Below are positions 11,483 to 24,466 of a DNA stretch of 64,000 nt, piece after piece; within the stretch, counting starts at the first letter, position 1, and each line of letters begins with the position of its first letter. Made by a program: the position numbers and the translations under genes. This DNA comes from Cercis canadensis (Eukaryota > Streptophyta > Magnoliopsida > Fabales > Fabaceae). The stretch spans positions 215,056-279,055 of the forward strand of contig QAOA01003028.1 in the NCBI GenBank assembly GCA_003255065.1. Direction: 5' to 3'. A model generated the notes under the pieces. It was not told the origin of the DNA and did no database searches. It was given only the letters and a program-made list of their open reading frames with translations.

Positions 11483-14400
11483 GGTGGGACAGATAGCAAG
11501 ACAATTGGCAAATAGGACTCAAGGATTTTTACCCAGTGACACCATTCTAAATCCTAAGGAGCATGTGAAGGTTATAACTACAAAGAATGGAAGGTGATTG
11601 AGCCAATTCCAAGAAAAGAAATATCGACCGAGGAGAGTGGTAAGATAACAAGACTCGATGGAAACTCAGCACCCAACAGTTCCAAAGAGTCAAGAAATAA
11701 AGAAGAATGCGAGAAAATGACCAGACCATGTGTTTCAATACCTTCTATCAAGGTGCATTTTCCTCACAAGCTTAATAAGCAACAAGATGAGAAGCAATTC
11801 AGCAAGTTCTTAGAGGTTTCTAAGAAACTTCAGATTAATATACATTTTGCTGAAGCACTTGAACAGATGTCATCCTATGTGAAGTTTATGAAGGATCTTT
11901 TGTCCAAGAAAAGAAAAATTGGGGATGATAAAACAATAATGTTAATCGAAGAATGTAATGTTATTCTACAAAGGAAACTGCCTTCAAAGCTCAAGGATCC
12001 CGGGAGTTTCTCCATTCCATGCACCATTGGAGATATAACTTTTGGGAAGGCACTATGTGACCTTGGAGCAAGTGTAAGTCTTATGCCTCTTTCCATATTC
12101 AAGAAGCTGGGGATTGGCCAAGCAATACTTACCATGATTACTCTTCAACTTGTGACTGGTCAATCAAATATCCCTATGGTTTAGTATAGGATGTTTTGGT
12201 TAAGGTTGACAAGTTCATTTTTTCGGTGGATTTTTTTGTTTTGGATATGGATGAAGACAGAGAGATTTCACTTATTTTGGGTTGACCATTTCTGGCTACT
12301 AGAAGAGCATTGATTGATGTGGCTGATGGGACCTTGACTCTAAAAGTCTAGGATGAGAAGGTTATTTTCAATGTGTTTGATGCTATGAAACACCCTATGG
12401 AGAAAGAATAGTGTTTTCGCCTGGATATTCTTGAATCCATCATCACTAACAGATTCAGGAAGAATTTGTCATCTTGCCCTCTTGAGAGAGTCCCAGTAGA
12501 TGCGACAATCATATCTGATTTTGAAGAGGATTCAACAGTGGTAGAACATGTAGTATTGTTGGATGCTTTGCCATCATATTCTATCTCCTCATCATAAAAA
12601 ATAAAAGACTTGAAAAAGGAAGTACACAAGGAACAATCTCCAAGACTTGAGCTTAAGCCTCTACCTGTGACCTTGAAGTATGCTTTTCTTGGTGAGAACA
12701 ACTCTTTTCCCGTAATTATCAATTTTGAGTTAACTAAGATTGATGAGCAGAAATTGTTGAGGGTGTTGAGAGAGCATAATAGTGTTATTGGATGGTCAAT
12801 TGCTGATTTAAAATGAATAAGTCCTTCTTTTTGCATGCATAAGATCCTCATGGAAGACAACTATAAAGCAGTCGTAAACCCTAAAGGAGATTGAATCTAG
12901 TTATGAAGGAGGTGGTAAGGAAGGAAGTAATAAAACTGTTAGATGTCAATGTTATTTACCCCATCTCAAATAGTTCATGGGTAAGTCCAGTTCAGGTAGT
13001 GCCCAAGAAAGGTGGAACAACAATGGTTATGAATAAAAATAATAAATTGATTCCCACCAGAACGGTCACGGGATGACGCATGTGCATTGACTACAGAAAA
13101 CTCAATGATGCCACAAGAAAAGATCATTTTCCTCTCCCATTTATAGATCAAATGCTGGAACTCCTAGCCGGTCATGAGCATTACTATTTTTTGGATGGTT
13201 ATTCGGGTTACAACCAGATTGCCATAACTCCAGAAGATCAAGAAAAGACAGTCTTTACTTGCTCCTATGAAGTTTATGCATACAGGAGGATGCCATTCAG
13301 ATTATGCAATATGCCGGCTACTTTTCAAAGGTGTATGCTATCCATATTCTCTAATATGAATGAAAAATTTATTAAGATTTTTATAGATGACTTTTCTATT
13401 TTTGGCTCTACTTTTAATGTATGTTTGCATAATTTATCTTTAGTGTTAAAAAAATGTCAAGAAACGAATTTAGTTTTGAATTGGGAGAAGTGCCACTTTA
13501 TGGTGAGAGAAGGAATTGTTTTAGGCCATAGAATTTTTGCTAAAGGAATAGAGATAGATAGGGCTAAAGTAGAGGTAATTGAAAAACTTCCCCCTCCTAC
13601 TAATGTTAAAGGGGTGCATAGCTTTTTGGGGCATGCTGGTTTTTATAGGAGGTTCATACAAGATTTTTACAAAATTGCTAAACTATTGTGTAACCTTCTT
13701 GTGAAAGATGAAACTTTTGTTTTCAATAATGAATGCTTGCTAGCTTTTAATACATTGAAGTAAAAGTTGACCACTGCTCCTGTTTTTGTTACACTTGATT
13801 GGGACTTGCCTTTTGAACTTATGTGTGATGCTAGTGATATAGTTGTGGGTGCTGTGTTAGGGCAGAGAAAGAATAAGTTATTGCATGTAATTTATTATGC
13901 TAGCCATGTGCTTGATTCTGCTCAACTTAACTATGCTACTACTAAAAAAGAGTTGTTGGCTATTGTTTTCGCTTTTGATAAATTTCACTCTTATTTAGTA
14001 GGTGCCAAAGTTATTGTATATACTGATCATGCAGCTATTAGGTATATCTTTGCCAAACAAAAGTCAAAACCAAGGCTTATCCATTGGATCTTATTGCTGC
14101 AAGAATTTGATCTTAAGATCAAAGACAAGAAAGGCATGGAAAATGTGGTAGCTGACCATTTGTCAAGGATTGAGTAGCAAGAAAAGAACCACGATCAACC
14201 ACTTCCCATCAATGAAGACTTTCCAAACGAATAACTCTTTGTAGTGCACAACCTACCATGGTATGCTGACTTTGCCAACTTCAAAGTTGCTAAGGTTCTA
14301 CCTGTGGATCTTAATTCCCAACAATTGAAGTGGTTTCTTCATGAGGCCAAATTCTATGTCTGGGATGAACCTTACTTGATGCAAATAGGTGTTAATGGAC

Positions 14401-15063
14401 TCTTGAGAAGATGTGTGCCACAAGAGGAGGTTGAAGATATATTATGGCACTGCCATGCCTCAGGTTATGGAGGTCATTTTAGTGGAGAAGAAGATACTTG
14501 AGAAGACTGTCAACACCTCAAGAAAAGATTGGGCAATAAAGCTTGATGATGCTCTGTGGGCATACCGAACTACTTTGAAGACACCACTTGGCATGTCACT
14601 TTACCAATTGGTGTATGGGAAAACCTGTCATTTACTTGTTAAATTGGAACATAGAGCACTGTGGGCAACTAAGATTCTTAATTTTGACTTGACAGTAACA
14701 GGAGAGAAAATGATGCTTCAGCTTCACAAATTAGATGAGTTTCAACATCAAGCTTATGAGAATTCAAAGTTTTACAAAGAAAAAACAAAGCAATGACATG
14801 ATAAGAGAATTGTCCTAAGAAATTTTGAATTAGGACAACAAATGCTGCTATACAATTCAAGGTTAAAGCTTTTTCCTGGGAAGCTAAAATCGAGATCGTC
14901 AGGTTCGTTTGTGATTAAAAAGGTTTTTCCCTATAGAGCTATTGAGGTGGTCGATATGAGTTCGGGAAGAAGCTTCAAAGTCAACGGACAGAGACTTAAG
15001 CATTATTGGGGAGATGGGGTCCAACACCAAATCTCTTTAATGGTTATTTCTGCACCAGCATAA
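11483..15063 (+). pseudogene. Athila-1 gag tail and pol region
   Basis: Continues gag after the hAT element, then gives pol. Protease near 12045-12120 (LCDLGASVSLMPL), reverse transcriptase about 12890-13763 with MCIDYRKLNDATRKDHFPLP and the catalytic FIDDFSIFG, RNase H 13767-14177 ([27 protein letters not shown]), and an incomplete integrase with C-terminal tail to 15063 (SFKVNGQRLKHYWGD). Gypsy order, with RNase H before integrase. Closely matched by Athila-2 at 18660-22728. Broken fossil with many interruptions. Confidence 0.92.
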
Positions 15064-15667
15064 CACTAGAAAGAGTCCGACTTAGGACTATAAATTAAGC
15101 GCTTCTTGGGAGGCAACCCAAGCTTTTATCATTTTATCTTAGTTTTCCTCTAGAACTATAAATTTTGTGTGATTTTTCTTTTGATTTTTGCCTAAGTTCA
15201 GTTGTTGATTGTCAGGAGCAGAACACGACAATAATATGGCTGTGCCCTTACCCATGTAGATCATACAAAGAGACTCCAATTAGGGACACGATCCTTAACA
15301 CGGCCGTGTCTATAATCGTGTCAACTAACCAGAGGCTCATAAATACCCAAGAGCATCCAGGGAGAGAACACGGTCATGGACATGGACGTGGCAGCAAGCG
15401 CGTGGATCACATAGAGAACTTATGGAAGGAGCACGATCAATAACACGACCGTGTTGATTGACCAGAATCCACCCATCATAAGGCACGATCATGTCCATAC
15501 TAAGGTAAGTATCCATGTATGTTATGTTACCAACATGGTCACACACATGCCCGTGTTGACCCCGTGTCACTTAAAGTAATTTCTACACACTTAACACGGC
15601 CCGATACACGGGCATGTCACCTTGTGTCAAACTAAAACACACATATCAAGTCCCCGTGTTTTCTTAC
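15064..15667 (+). other. Athila-1 3' untranslated region, first part
   Basis: Starts with AATTAAGCGCTTCTTGGGAGGCAACCC-type sequence found just after pol in both Athila copies (15097 and 22758), then a stretch dense in ACACGG/CCGTGT words. Interrupted at 15667 by Athila-2; the duplicated target is CTTAC at 15663-15667. Confidence 0.8.
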
Positions 15668-17123
15668 TGATACTTGTCTTTTAGGACTGTAAAAACTATG
15701 TTGTAATATTGAATTCCTGCTTGTATTATGAATAAATTCTCACTAAACATGGTATTTAACCCATGGATTGATATTGTCAGGTACTAATATGTATGCTCAT
15801 GCATTAGGGAGAAATTGGAAGCAATCCAAGAAGCAAAGTGCAAGGAAACCAGTCTCATATGGAGTTTTGATAAGGACACAGGCATGCACACAACCGTGTT
15901 GCCTCTGTGTCCACCCGCCAAAAGCTGTTGCTCAAGCTTATTGACAAACACGGCCAAGACAAAATCAGATACAGCCGTGTGTGAAGCCGTGTCAAGTAGG
16001 CAGAATGTACAAATGCAGAACACGCCCAGAGCAAGGAGACACACGAACCATGTCTGAGGAACACGGGCAGAGACAAGAGAAGAACACAGCCGTGTCTGGT
16101 CTCGTGTTCGATGACCAGGAAAGCACCTTAAGTGACACGCCCAAGTTCTGAAATAAGACAAGGTCGTGTCAAAGCCGTGTTTGAGCTATTTCTGATCAGA
16201 AGACCTAATTCTACATAAATATAAATAGGAATCTGATGTAGGAAATTGAGTAGGCCATACTTGGGAAGAAAAGGAGGAGAGGAGCTAGAGCACGAGGAGG
16301 AACAATTAGGACTTGATCTACATCTAGTTTTTCTTCTTTTCATCTTATGTTGAATTTTATCTGTTTAATGTTATTGAATTCAGTCATGAGTAGTTAAACT
16401 CTTAGTGTTAGGGGTTTGATGTATTCGTTTGTAATGAGGTTTCAAGACTGAATGAACTTATTTTAGTACAATTCTATTGTTGAATGAAATTTACTATTAT
16501 TAATGCGTTTGAATGACTGGCCTTCATTTGAATAGGTTAAATATTCATTTTGATGCTAGGAATAGTAAGATATGAATATGCTTTTGTGAATTCTGTCATG
16601 AATTGAGTTAATCTATGAATAGATAACTTAGTTTATGTGGTCTTGAATTAATTTCCTAGAGCTCAATCACCTAGAGAAGTTAATTGTGTCAAGGAATTGG
16701 GCAATTAATTGGGATATGGAGGATTGTTTCACCACGATATTGGGTTCAATCACATTAGGGAAAGTAGCCAACAACAAAGAAATTGTAACTGGAATGATTA
16801 GTTCAGTATTGATCCAAAGGTTACTTTGTCTATGAAGTAACCGAATTTGCAAGCGAATGAAATCAACCCCTAACCTTCTCATTCTTATCATCAATCTCAT
16901 AGTTAAATTGCTATTTAAGTTGTTTACGTAATCATTTGAGTTTTGTTACTTAGTTAATTACAGTAGTCATTTTTAGGCTACCTTCAATCCAAAGTGTTTA
17001 TTCTTTCAAATAGAACTAGTATTGGAGAAATTGGTAATTGTTTGCGTTAATCCCTGAGGACGATACTCTATTCATCTATTACTACTTGTGTGACTCAGTA
17101 CACTTGCCGAAAAAAGTCTATCA
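15668..17123 (+). repeat. Athila-2 5' LTR
   Basis: 1456 bases from TGATACTTG to CTATCA, matching 24467-25759. Its U3 part (15880-16190) is rich in ACACGG/CCGTGT words. Confidence 0.93.
16220..16228 (+). promoter_or_regulatory. Athila-2 5' LTR TATA box
   Basis: TATAAATAG just after the palindrome-rich block, conserved in the 3' LTR at 25018-25026. Probable core promoter. Confidence 0.6.
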
Positions 17124-17129
17124 AATTTT

Positions 17130-17147
17130 TGGCGCCATTGCCAGGGA
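17130..17147 (+). other. Athila-2 primer-binding site
   Basis: TGGCGCCATTGCCAGGGA, two bases off the Athila aspartate-tRNA-type site, six bases inside the LTR. Confidence 0.85.
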
Positions 17148-17290
17148 TTAACGGTGTTTAAGCAATATTAAAAGTAACCAATAAGATCCTAATTTGGATC
17201 TTAAATTTCGTGTTAGTAAATCTGGTTCAAATATTTTATTGGCTGTTGACTTGTTTCTCTCAACTGCTGATCTTATTTTAACCTTGGTGT

Positions 17291-18330
17291 ATGCAAAGTA
17301 CTCTTGATTCCAGTGCATTAGCTTTTGATCTTGAGATTGAGAGAACAACTCGAAGACTTTGCAAGCAAGCTAGAGGAGCAAGACAAGCACAACCGATAAT
17401 TATGATAGAACAAAACCAGAATCCTCCAGTGCAGAATAATAACAACGGAGCGGCACAAAACCCTTCACCTCGAACACTCATGGAGTATTCCATCCCAACA
17501 GCTGTAGGATGTGGAACAAGTATAACAAGACCACCTATCCAAGCTACTAATTTCGAACTGAAACCAACTTTGCTTCAACTAGTACAGCACAATCAGTTCA
17601 GTGAAAGTGCACTAGAAGATCCCAATGGACATATAGCAAACTTTATGCAGATTTGTGACACGGTGAAGTTGAATGGGGTCAGTGATGATGCGATTCGACT
17701 CAGACTCTTCCCATTTTCTGTGTGAGATAAGATAAAAAGTTGGTTGGATTTTCAACCAAGGGGCAGCATTACTACTTGGTCAGACTTGGTGAATAAATTT
17801 CTCGCTCGGTATTTTCCTCCTTCCAAATTAGCTAGGTTGAGGACTGAGATTACTTCTTTCGGTCAACAAGATGGAGAATCTTTGAGTGAAGCTTGGGAGC
17901 GGTATAATGATATACTAAGGAGATGCCCACATCATTCTTTTGATTTCTGGATCCAAGTTTAGAGTTTTTACAATGGGATGCTTCCTCACACGAAGGCAAA
18001 TGTGGATGCTGTAGCAGGTGGAGTTGTGAATTATAAAAATCCGGAATAAGCTTGGGATTTCTTTGAGAAGATGGCTTATAATGACTACCGAAGTCAAGGA
18101 GAGAGATCCATAATCAAGAGAGACGTGATGGAAGTAAGGGCACTAGATGCATTGTTAACTCAGAACAAGTTATTAACACAACAGGTGGCTGAGTTGTCCA
18201 AGAAGTTTAAGACCGTCAATGTGAATGTAGTCAACTTTTCTCCACCAGTGTGTGATTTCTGTGCTGGGAACCATGTTAATGGAGAGTGTCTGGGCAACAT
18301 GTTTGGTCTGTCAGTTTCTTAAGAACAGGT
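17291..18330 (+). pseudogene. Athila-2 gag region
   Basis: Athila gag, which forms the particle. The amino end reads DLEIERTTRRLCKQARGARQ, the standard Athila gag opening, then MEYSIPTAVGCG and LEDPNGHIANFMQICDTVKL. The capsid core covers 17744-17960 (FQPRGSITTWSDLVNKFLAR). A zinc-knuckle-like CDFCAGNHVNGEC lies near 18250. Broken fossil; the gag tail continues to about 18660. Confidence 0.87.
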
Positions 18331-18659
18331 GAACTATATAGGTAACCCTTAAAGACCTCAGAACAATCCTTACGCTCCTACTTATAATCCAGGGTGGCAG
18401 AATCACCCAAATTTTTCATGGAGTAATGAAGGAAATCAAGGGGCTTCTCACAGACCTAGTTATTCATATCAGTCACCACAACATCTAACTCAAGGTCTTG
18501 CTTCACAACCCCAACCCAATGAGAAGAATCCTTCCTTAGAGAGTGCGCTAGAGAAATTGACAACCCAAACCTCAGCTTTCATTCAGAAAACTGCAACGTT
18601 TATGGAGGAAACCAGGAGCGGGTTCATAAATCAAGATGCATCAATTCAGAAGTTAGAAA

Positions 18660-19350
18660 CTCAGGTGGGATAGATAGCAAGACAATTGGCAGACAAGCCT
18701 CAAGGCTCTTTACCCAGTGATACTATTCTAAATCCTAAGGAGCATGTGAAGACCATAACTACAAGGAGTGAAAAAGTGATTGAGCCCATCCTAAGAAAAG
18801 AAATACCAGATGAGGAAGATGGTAAGACAACAAAGATCAATGGGGACCCAGCATCCAGCCGTCCCACGAAAGTAAGAAATAGAGAAGAAGACGAGAAATT
18901 GACCAGGCTATGTGTTTCAATACCTCCTGTCAATGTGTCTTTTCCTCAAAGGCTTAAGAAGTAACAAGATGAGAAACAATTCATTATGTTCTTAGAGGTG
19001 TTTAAGAAATTATAAATTAACATACCTTTTGCTGAAGCACTTGAACATATGCCATCTTATGTAAAGTTTATGAAGGATTTTCTAACCAAGAAAAGAAAAA
19101 TTAGAGATGATGAGACAGTAATGTTGACTGAAGAATGCAGTGCTATTCTACAAAGGAAATTGCCTCCAAAGCTCAAAGATCCTGGAAGCTTCTCTATTCC
19201 ATGCATCATTGGAGACATTACCTTTGGGAAGGCGTTATGTGATCTGGGAGCAAGTGTAAGTCTCATGCCTCTGTTCATCTTCAAGAAGCTAGGAATTGGT
19301 TAAGTAAAACACATCATGATTACTCTTTAACTTGCCGACCGGTCAATCAA
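18660..19350 (+). pseudogene. Athila-2 protease region
   Basis: Linker followed by the retropepsin-like protease that cuts the polyprotein. The active-site loop LCDLGASVSLMPL lies near 19230-19270, after SIPCIIGDITFGKA. Contains, at about 18664, the uninterrupted version of the site where the hAT element entered Athila-1. Broken fossil. Confidence 0.85.
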
Positions 19351-19492
19351 ACATCCCTATAGTCTAGTAGAAGATGTATTGGTTAAGGTTGACAAGTTTA
19401 TCTTTCCGGTAGATTTTGTTGTTCTAGATATGGAGGAAGATGAAGAGATTCCACTTATCTTGGGGCAGTAATTTCTAGCTACTGGAAGAGCA

Positions 19493-21360
19493 TTGATTGA
19501 TATAGCTGACGGGACCTTAACTCTGAAAGTTCAAGATGAGAACGTGATTTTCAATATGTTCAATGCAATGCAACACCCTATGGAGAAAGAAGAGTGTTTT
19601 CGCCTGGACATTCTTGAATCTATCATTACTAGCACGTTCAGGGAGAATCTATCCTCTTGTCCTTTTGAGAGAGTCTTGGTGGATGCGGTAACCATGTCTG
19701 ATTTTGCAAGAGATTCAGCATTAGCAGAACATGTAGCATTATTGGATGCTCTGCCATCATATTATATTTTCTCACCACCAAAAATAGAAGACTTGCAAAA
19801 GGATGTGCACAAAGAGCAGTCTCCAAAACTTGAGCTCAAGCCTCTACTTGTGACTTTGAAATATGCTTTTCTTGGTGAGAATAATTCATCTCCCGTGATT
19901 ATTAATTCTGAATTAACTAAGGTTGAGGAGGAGAAACTATTGCGAGTGTTGAGGGAGCATAAGAATGTCATTGGATGGTCGATTGCTAATTTAAAAGGTA
20001 TCGGTCCTTCTTTTTGTATGCACAAGATCCTCATGGAAGAGAACCATAAAGCAGTCGTACAACCCTAAAGGAGATTGAATCCGATCATGAAGGAATTAGT
20101 ACGAAAGGAAGTGGTAAAACTCCTAGATGTCGATGTTATTTACCCCATCTCGGATAGTTCATGGGTGAGCCCAGTTTAGGTAGTGCCAAAGAAAGGGGGA
20201 ACAACAGTGGTGATGAATGAAAAAAATGAATTAATGCCCACTAGAACTGTCACGGGATGGCGCGTGTGCATTAACTACAAAAAACTCAATGATGCCACGA
20301 GAAATGACCACTTCCCTCTCCCATTTATAGATCAAATGCTGGAACGCCTAGCTGGTCATGAGCATTACTGTTTTATGGATGGTTATTTTGGTTACAACCA
20401 GATTGCCATAGCTCCGGAGGATCAAGAAAAAACTGCATTTACTTGCCCCTATGAAGTTTATGCATATAGAAGGATGTCATTCGGATTGTGCAATGCGTCG
20501 ACTTCTTTCCAAAGGTGTATGTTATCCATATTCTCTGACATGAATAAAAAATTTATTAAGATTTTTATGGATGACTTTTCTGTTTTTGGCTCTTCATTTG
20601 ATGTATGCTTACATAATCTATCCTTAATGTTAAAGAGATGCCAAGAAACTAATTTGGTTTTAAATTTGGAAAAGTGCCACTTTATGGTGAGAGAGGGGAT
20701 TGTTTTAAGGCATAAAATTTCTTCTAAGGGGATAAAGGTAGATAAGGCTAAAGTAGAGGTGATTGAAAAACTACCCCCTCCTACTAATGTAAAAGGGGTG
20801 TGTAGCTTTTTAGGACACGTTGGTTTTTATAGGAGATTCATCTAAGATTTTTCAAAAATTGCTAAACCCCTGTATAACCTCCTTGTTAAAGATGAAAGTT
20901 TTGTTTTCAATAATGAATGTTTGCTAGCCTTTAATACATTGAAGCAAAAGTTTATCATTGCTCCTGTTGTGATCCCACCTGATTGGGACTTATCTTTTGA
21001 ACTGATGTACGATGCTAGTGACATAGCTATAGGTGCTGTGTTGGGGCAGAGAAAAAATAAGTTATTGCATACGATTTATTATGCAAGCCATGTACTTGAT
21101 TCTGCTCAACTTAACTATGCTACTACTGAAAAAGAGTTGTTAGCTATTGTTTTCGCTTTTGATAAATTTTGCTCTTATTTAGTAGGTGCCAAGATTATTG
21201 TATATACTGATTATGCAGCTCTTAGGTATCTTTTTGCCAAACAGGACTCCAAGCCCAAGCTCATCCGTTAGATCTTGTTGTTGCAAGAATTTAATCTTGA
21301 GATCAAGGACAAGAAAGGCATGGACAATGTGGTAGCTGACCACCTATCCAGGATTGAGCA
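19493..21360 (+). pseudogene. Athila-2 reverse transcriptase and RNase H
   Basis: Copies element RNA to DNA and degrades the RNA. Reverse transcriptase at about 20100-20870: KLNDATRNDHFPLPFIDQML, then the catalytic FMDDFSVFG near 20565. RNase H at 20921-21360: [39 protein letters not shown] and the closing [10 protein letters not shown]. Same order as in Athila-1. Broken fossil. Confidence 0.9.
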
Positions 21361-21599
21361 ACAAGAGAAGAACCAAGCTCCACCCTCCCCATTAATGAAG
21401 AGTTCCCAGACAAACAACTCTTTGCAATACACAACCTGCCCTGGTATGCTGATTTTGCCAACTTCAAAGCTGCTAAGGTCCTACCTGTGGATCTAAATTC
21501 CCAATAGTTAAAGAAGTTCCTTCATGAGGAAAAATTCTATGTCTAGGACGAGCCTTATTTGCTGCGAAGATGTGTTGACGGACTCTTGAGGAGATGTGT

Positions 21600-22728
21600 A
21601 TCGCAATAGGAGGTGAAAGATATATTATGGCATTGTCATGCTTCAGACTATGACGGTCATTTCAGTGGCGATCGGACAGCTGCAAAAGTCCTCCAATCAA
21701 GGTTCTAATGGCCAACTGTGTTCAAAGACGCCTATGATTATGTGAAGACGTGTGATCATTGCCAAAGAACTTGCAACATCTCTAAAAGGCATGAAATGCC
21801 TCTAAATTCAATACTCGAAGTCGAGTTATTTGATGTTTGGGGAATATATTTTATGGGTCATTTCCCATCATCATACTCTAATGAATATATCCTGGTCACA
21901 AGCAACTATGTGTCTAAATTGGTTGAAGCAACTGCAACCAGAACCGATGATGCTCAGGTACTTATGAGTTTCCTCAAGAAGAACATATTCTCAAGATTTG
22001 GAGTTCCAAGAGCATTGATCAGTGATGAGGGCACTCATTTCTGTAACAAGCGAATAGATGCTTTATTAAGTAAGTATGGTGTGAGGCAGCGCATAGCAAC
22101 CCCATATCATCCACAAACTAGTAGACAAGTTAAAGTGTCAAATAGAGAGTTGAAGAGGATTCTTGAGAAGACTATCAACGCCTCTAGAAAAGATTAGGCC
22201 ATGAAGCTTGATGATGCTCTTTGGGCATACCGCACTGCATTGAAGACACCTCTCGGCATATCCCCCTACCAATTAGTGTATGACAAGGCTTGTCATTTTC
22301 CTGTGGAATTGGAGCACAAAGCACGGTGGGCCACTAAGATCCTTAATTTTGACCTGGTGGCAGCAGGGGAGAAAAGAGTCCTTAAGCTTCACAAATTGGA
22401 TGAATTCTGACATAAAGCTTATGAGAGTTCCAAGCTATACAAAGAGAAAACAAAGCGATGGCATGATAAGAGAATTGTCCAAAGGAATTTTGAATCAGGA
22501 CAACAAGTGTTGCTATATAATTCATGGTTGAAACTCTTCCCTGGGAAACTAAAATTGAGGTGGTTAGGCCCATTTGTAATTAAGATAGTTTATCCCTATG
22601 GAGCTATTGAGGTGGCTGGCATGGAATCGGGAAGAAGTTTCAAGGTTAATGGACACCAACTTAAGCATTATTGGGAAAATGAGGTTAAACACCAAATCTT
22701 TTCAATGGTCTTCTCTGCACCAGCATAA
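21600..22728 (+). pseudogene. Athila-2 integrase and C-terminal tail
   Basis: Joins the DNA copy to the chromosome. The zinc-binding part ends in TCDHCQRTCNISKRHEMPLN near 21750. The catalytic core follows, with the aspartate of ISDEGTHFCNK near 22020 and the ATPYHPQTSRQV segment before the glutamate region. The C-terminal tail reads [12 protein letters not shown] and ends at 22728. Broken fossil, but more complete than the integrase of Athila-1. Confidence 0.9.
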
Positions 22729-24466
22729 TCCCAGAGGTAGTCCGGCTTAGGACTTTAAATTAAGCGCTTCTTAGGAGGCAACCCAAGTTTTTAACCCTCT
22801 GTCTTTACTTAATTTTAGTTGATTTCCCTATGTTTTTTGTTTTCATTTTCTTTCATGTCATTATTGTTCACTAAGTTTTGTTTTTGGCATGACAGGAGAG
22901 AACATGGCCAGTGACATGGCCATGTCCTGACCCGTGTAAAGAAGGCAGAGAGTTCAAGAAGATTACATGGCCTGGAACATAGCCGTGTCTTCACCCGTGT
23001 GCACCATACATAGAGCTAGGGGGAGATACACGGGCACACACATGGCAGTAGCAGTGAACGTGCAGATCTGACAGCAATCCAACATGAAGACACAGTGAGT
23101 AACATAGCCATGTTTATCCCCGTGTCACTAACTCAGAGTTAATCATCAAGAGACACACCTATGTGTTGTCTCAGGTAAGTCTTTAAATTTGCCAAGTCAC
23201 AAACACGGTCACTAACACGGACGTGTTGGTACCGTGTCACTTATAGAAGTATCTCCACCTCGAACACGGCCTAAGACACGGGGCAGTCACCCCCGTGTCA
23301 CTTAAACACTCCACGTGTCTCTCCCGCAAGCCCAACACGCCCACAGCACACGGCCGTGTTATTTAGACCCTTTAAAAATTCCAGTTCGCGGATCATTTCA
23401 CCACTTCAGAAAATCCCTATTTCTTCTCTTCTTCTTCCAATCCCTAGCTATTCCGCCACTCTTACACCCATTTCCGGCCAATCCCACTCCATTAAACCCC
23501 CAAATTCCTTGCTTAGTCGCATTGCCCCATTTCACCACATCAGCACACACAGTTCAGTCGTTCTCTGTTACAATTTCAGACTACTCCTGCTGCCTACAGG
23601 TATAGGGCTCTTTAATTTTTTTCGTTCTTTCTGCTCTGTTTTGATTGTGAGTGTGTGCTACATGTTGCCTAGTTTATTTCATATGGTAATGTGGGAGAAT
23701 GTTAACTAGGCTATACAAGAATAGGAAGAAAAACACATTTGAAATTGTTGCTGCAGAATATGCTTACATTGAGGGAATTTGTGACATCCTGCTATTTATA
23801 ATTGTTTTTGTGGGAATGGTTTATTGTGGGAATGAATGCTGTTGAGTTAGTGTTCCTGTATTATTATGGTTTATCATAAGGCCATCAAAGGATATAGTAC
23901 TGTGGGACTTGTTCATTTACTAGAAAATCGATGTTTGTTTTTGTTCTTATCAAGCATTGTGGTAACAAATCTCTTAGGATACATTCTGATTTCTTATCTA
24001 TGCTGTAAGGACTATGTTTTTGTCTTAAGAAATGACCTTTGCTGTGGGAAAAACTGAATAGAAGAATTGTTGTAGGGAAGTTAATCTTGATTTTGTTCCT
24101 TTATTCATGTGGGACTTGGCAACGAAGCATAACTAGTTGAATGTGGATCACAGGCAATGACCGGATACCATATCCTAGAACCCCAAATTATGCATGAAAA
24201 GAAAAAAAGTTTTTCTCTTAGAAAGTACAGTAATAAAAAGCACAGGGTAATTTTCTCTAGATACTGAGAGTGTAGCTAAGGCAAACTGTGATGCAATGAC
24301 TGGGTTCATAAACTGAAATAGAAATTGAATAATGCAGCTGCTCAGTGTAGGGTAGCTTGCATAAATTTTTGTAGAAACTGAATTGTCTGTCCAAGGAGAG
24401 CACTTGAGGAATATGTTCTAGTTTAAATTGCTTGAGGGCAAGCAAATGTTCAAGTGTGGGAGAATT
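22729..24466 (+). other. Athila-2 3' region with polypurine tract
   Basis: Contains the AAGCGCTTCTTAGGAGGCAACCC word, a palindrome-rich block (22900-23370), and a pyrimidine-rich part (23380-23600) matching Athila-1 at 25780-26050. Its end (24100-24466) matches Athila-1 at 30070-30442. GTGTGGGAGAATT before 24467 is the polypurine tract. The open frames at 23315-23709 look like chance frames in this region. Confidence 0.8.

Noticed and set aside
23315-23709. Two overlapping open frames as a gene
   Set aside because: Pyrimidine-rich Athila 3' region; the matching part of Athila-1 does not conserve the reading.
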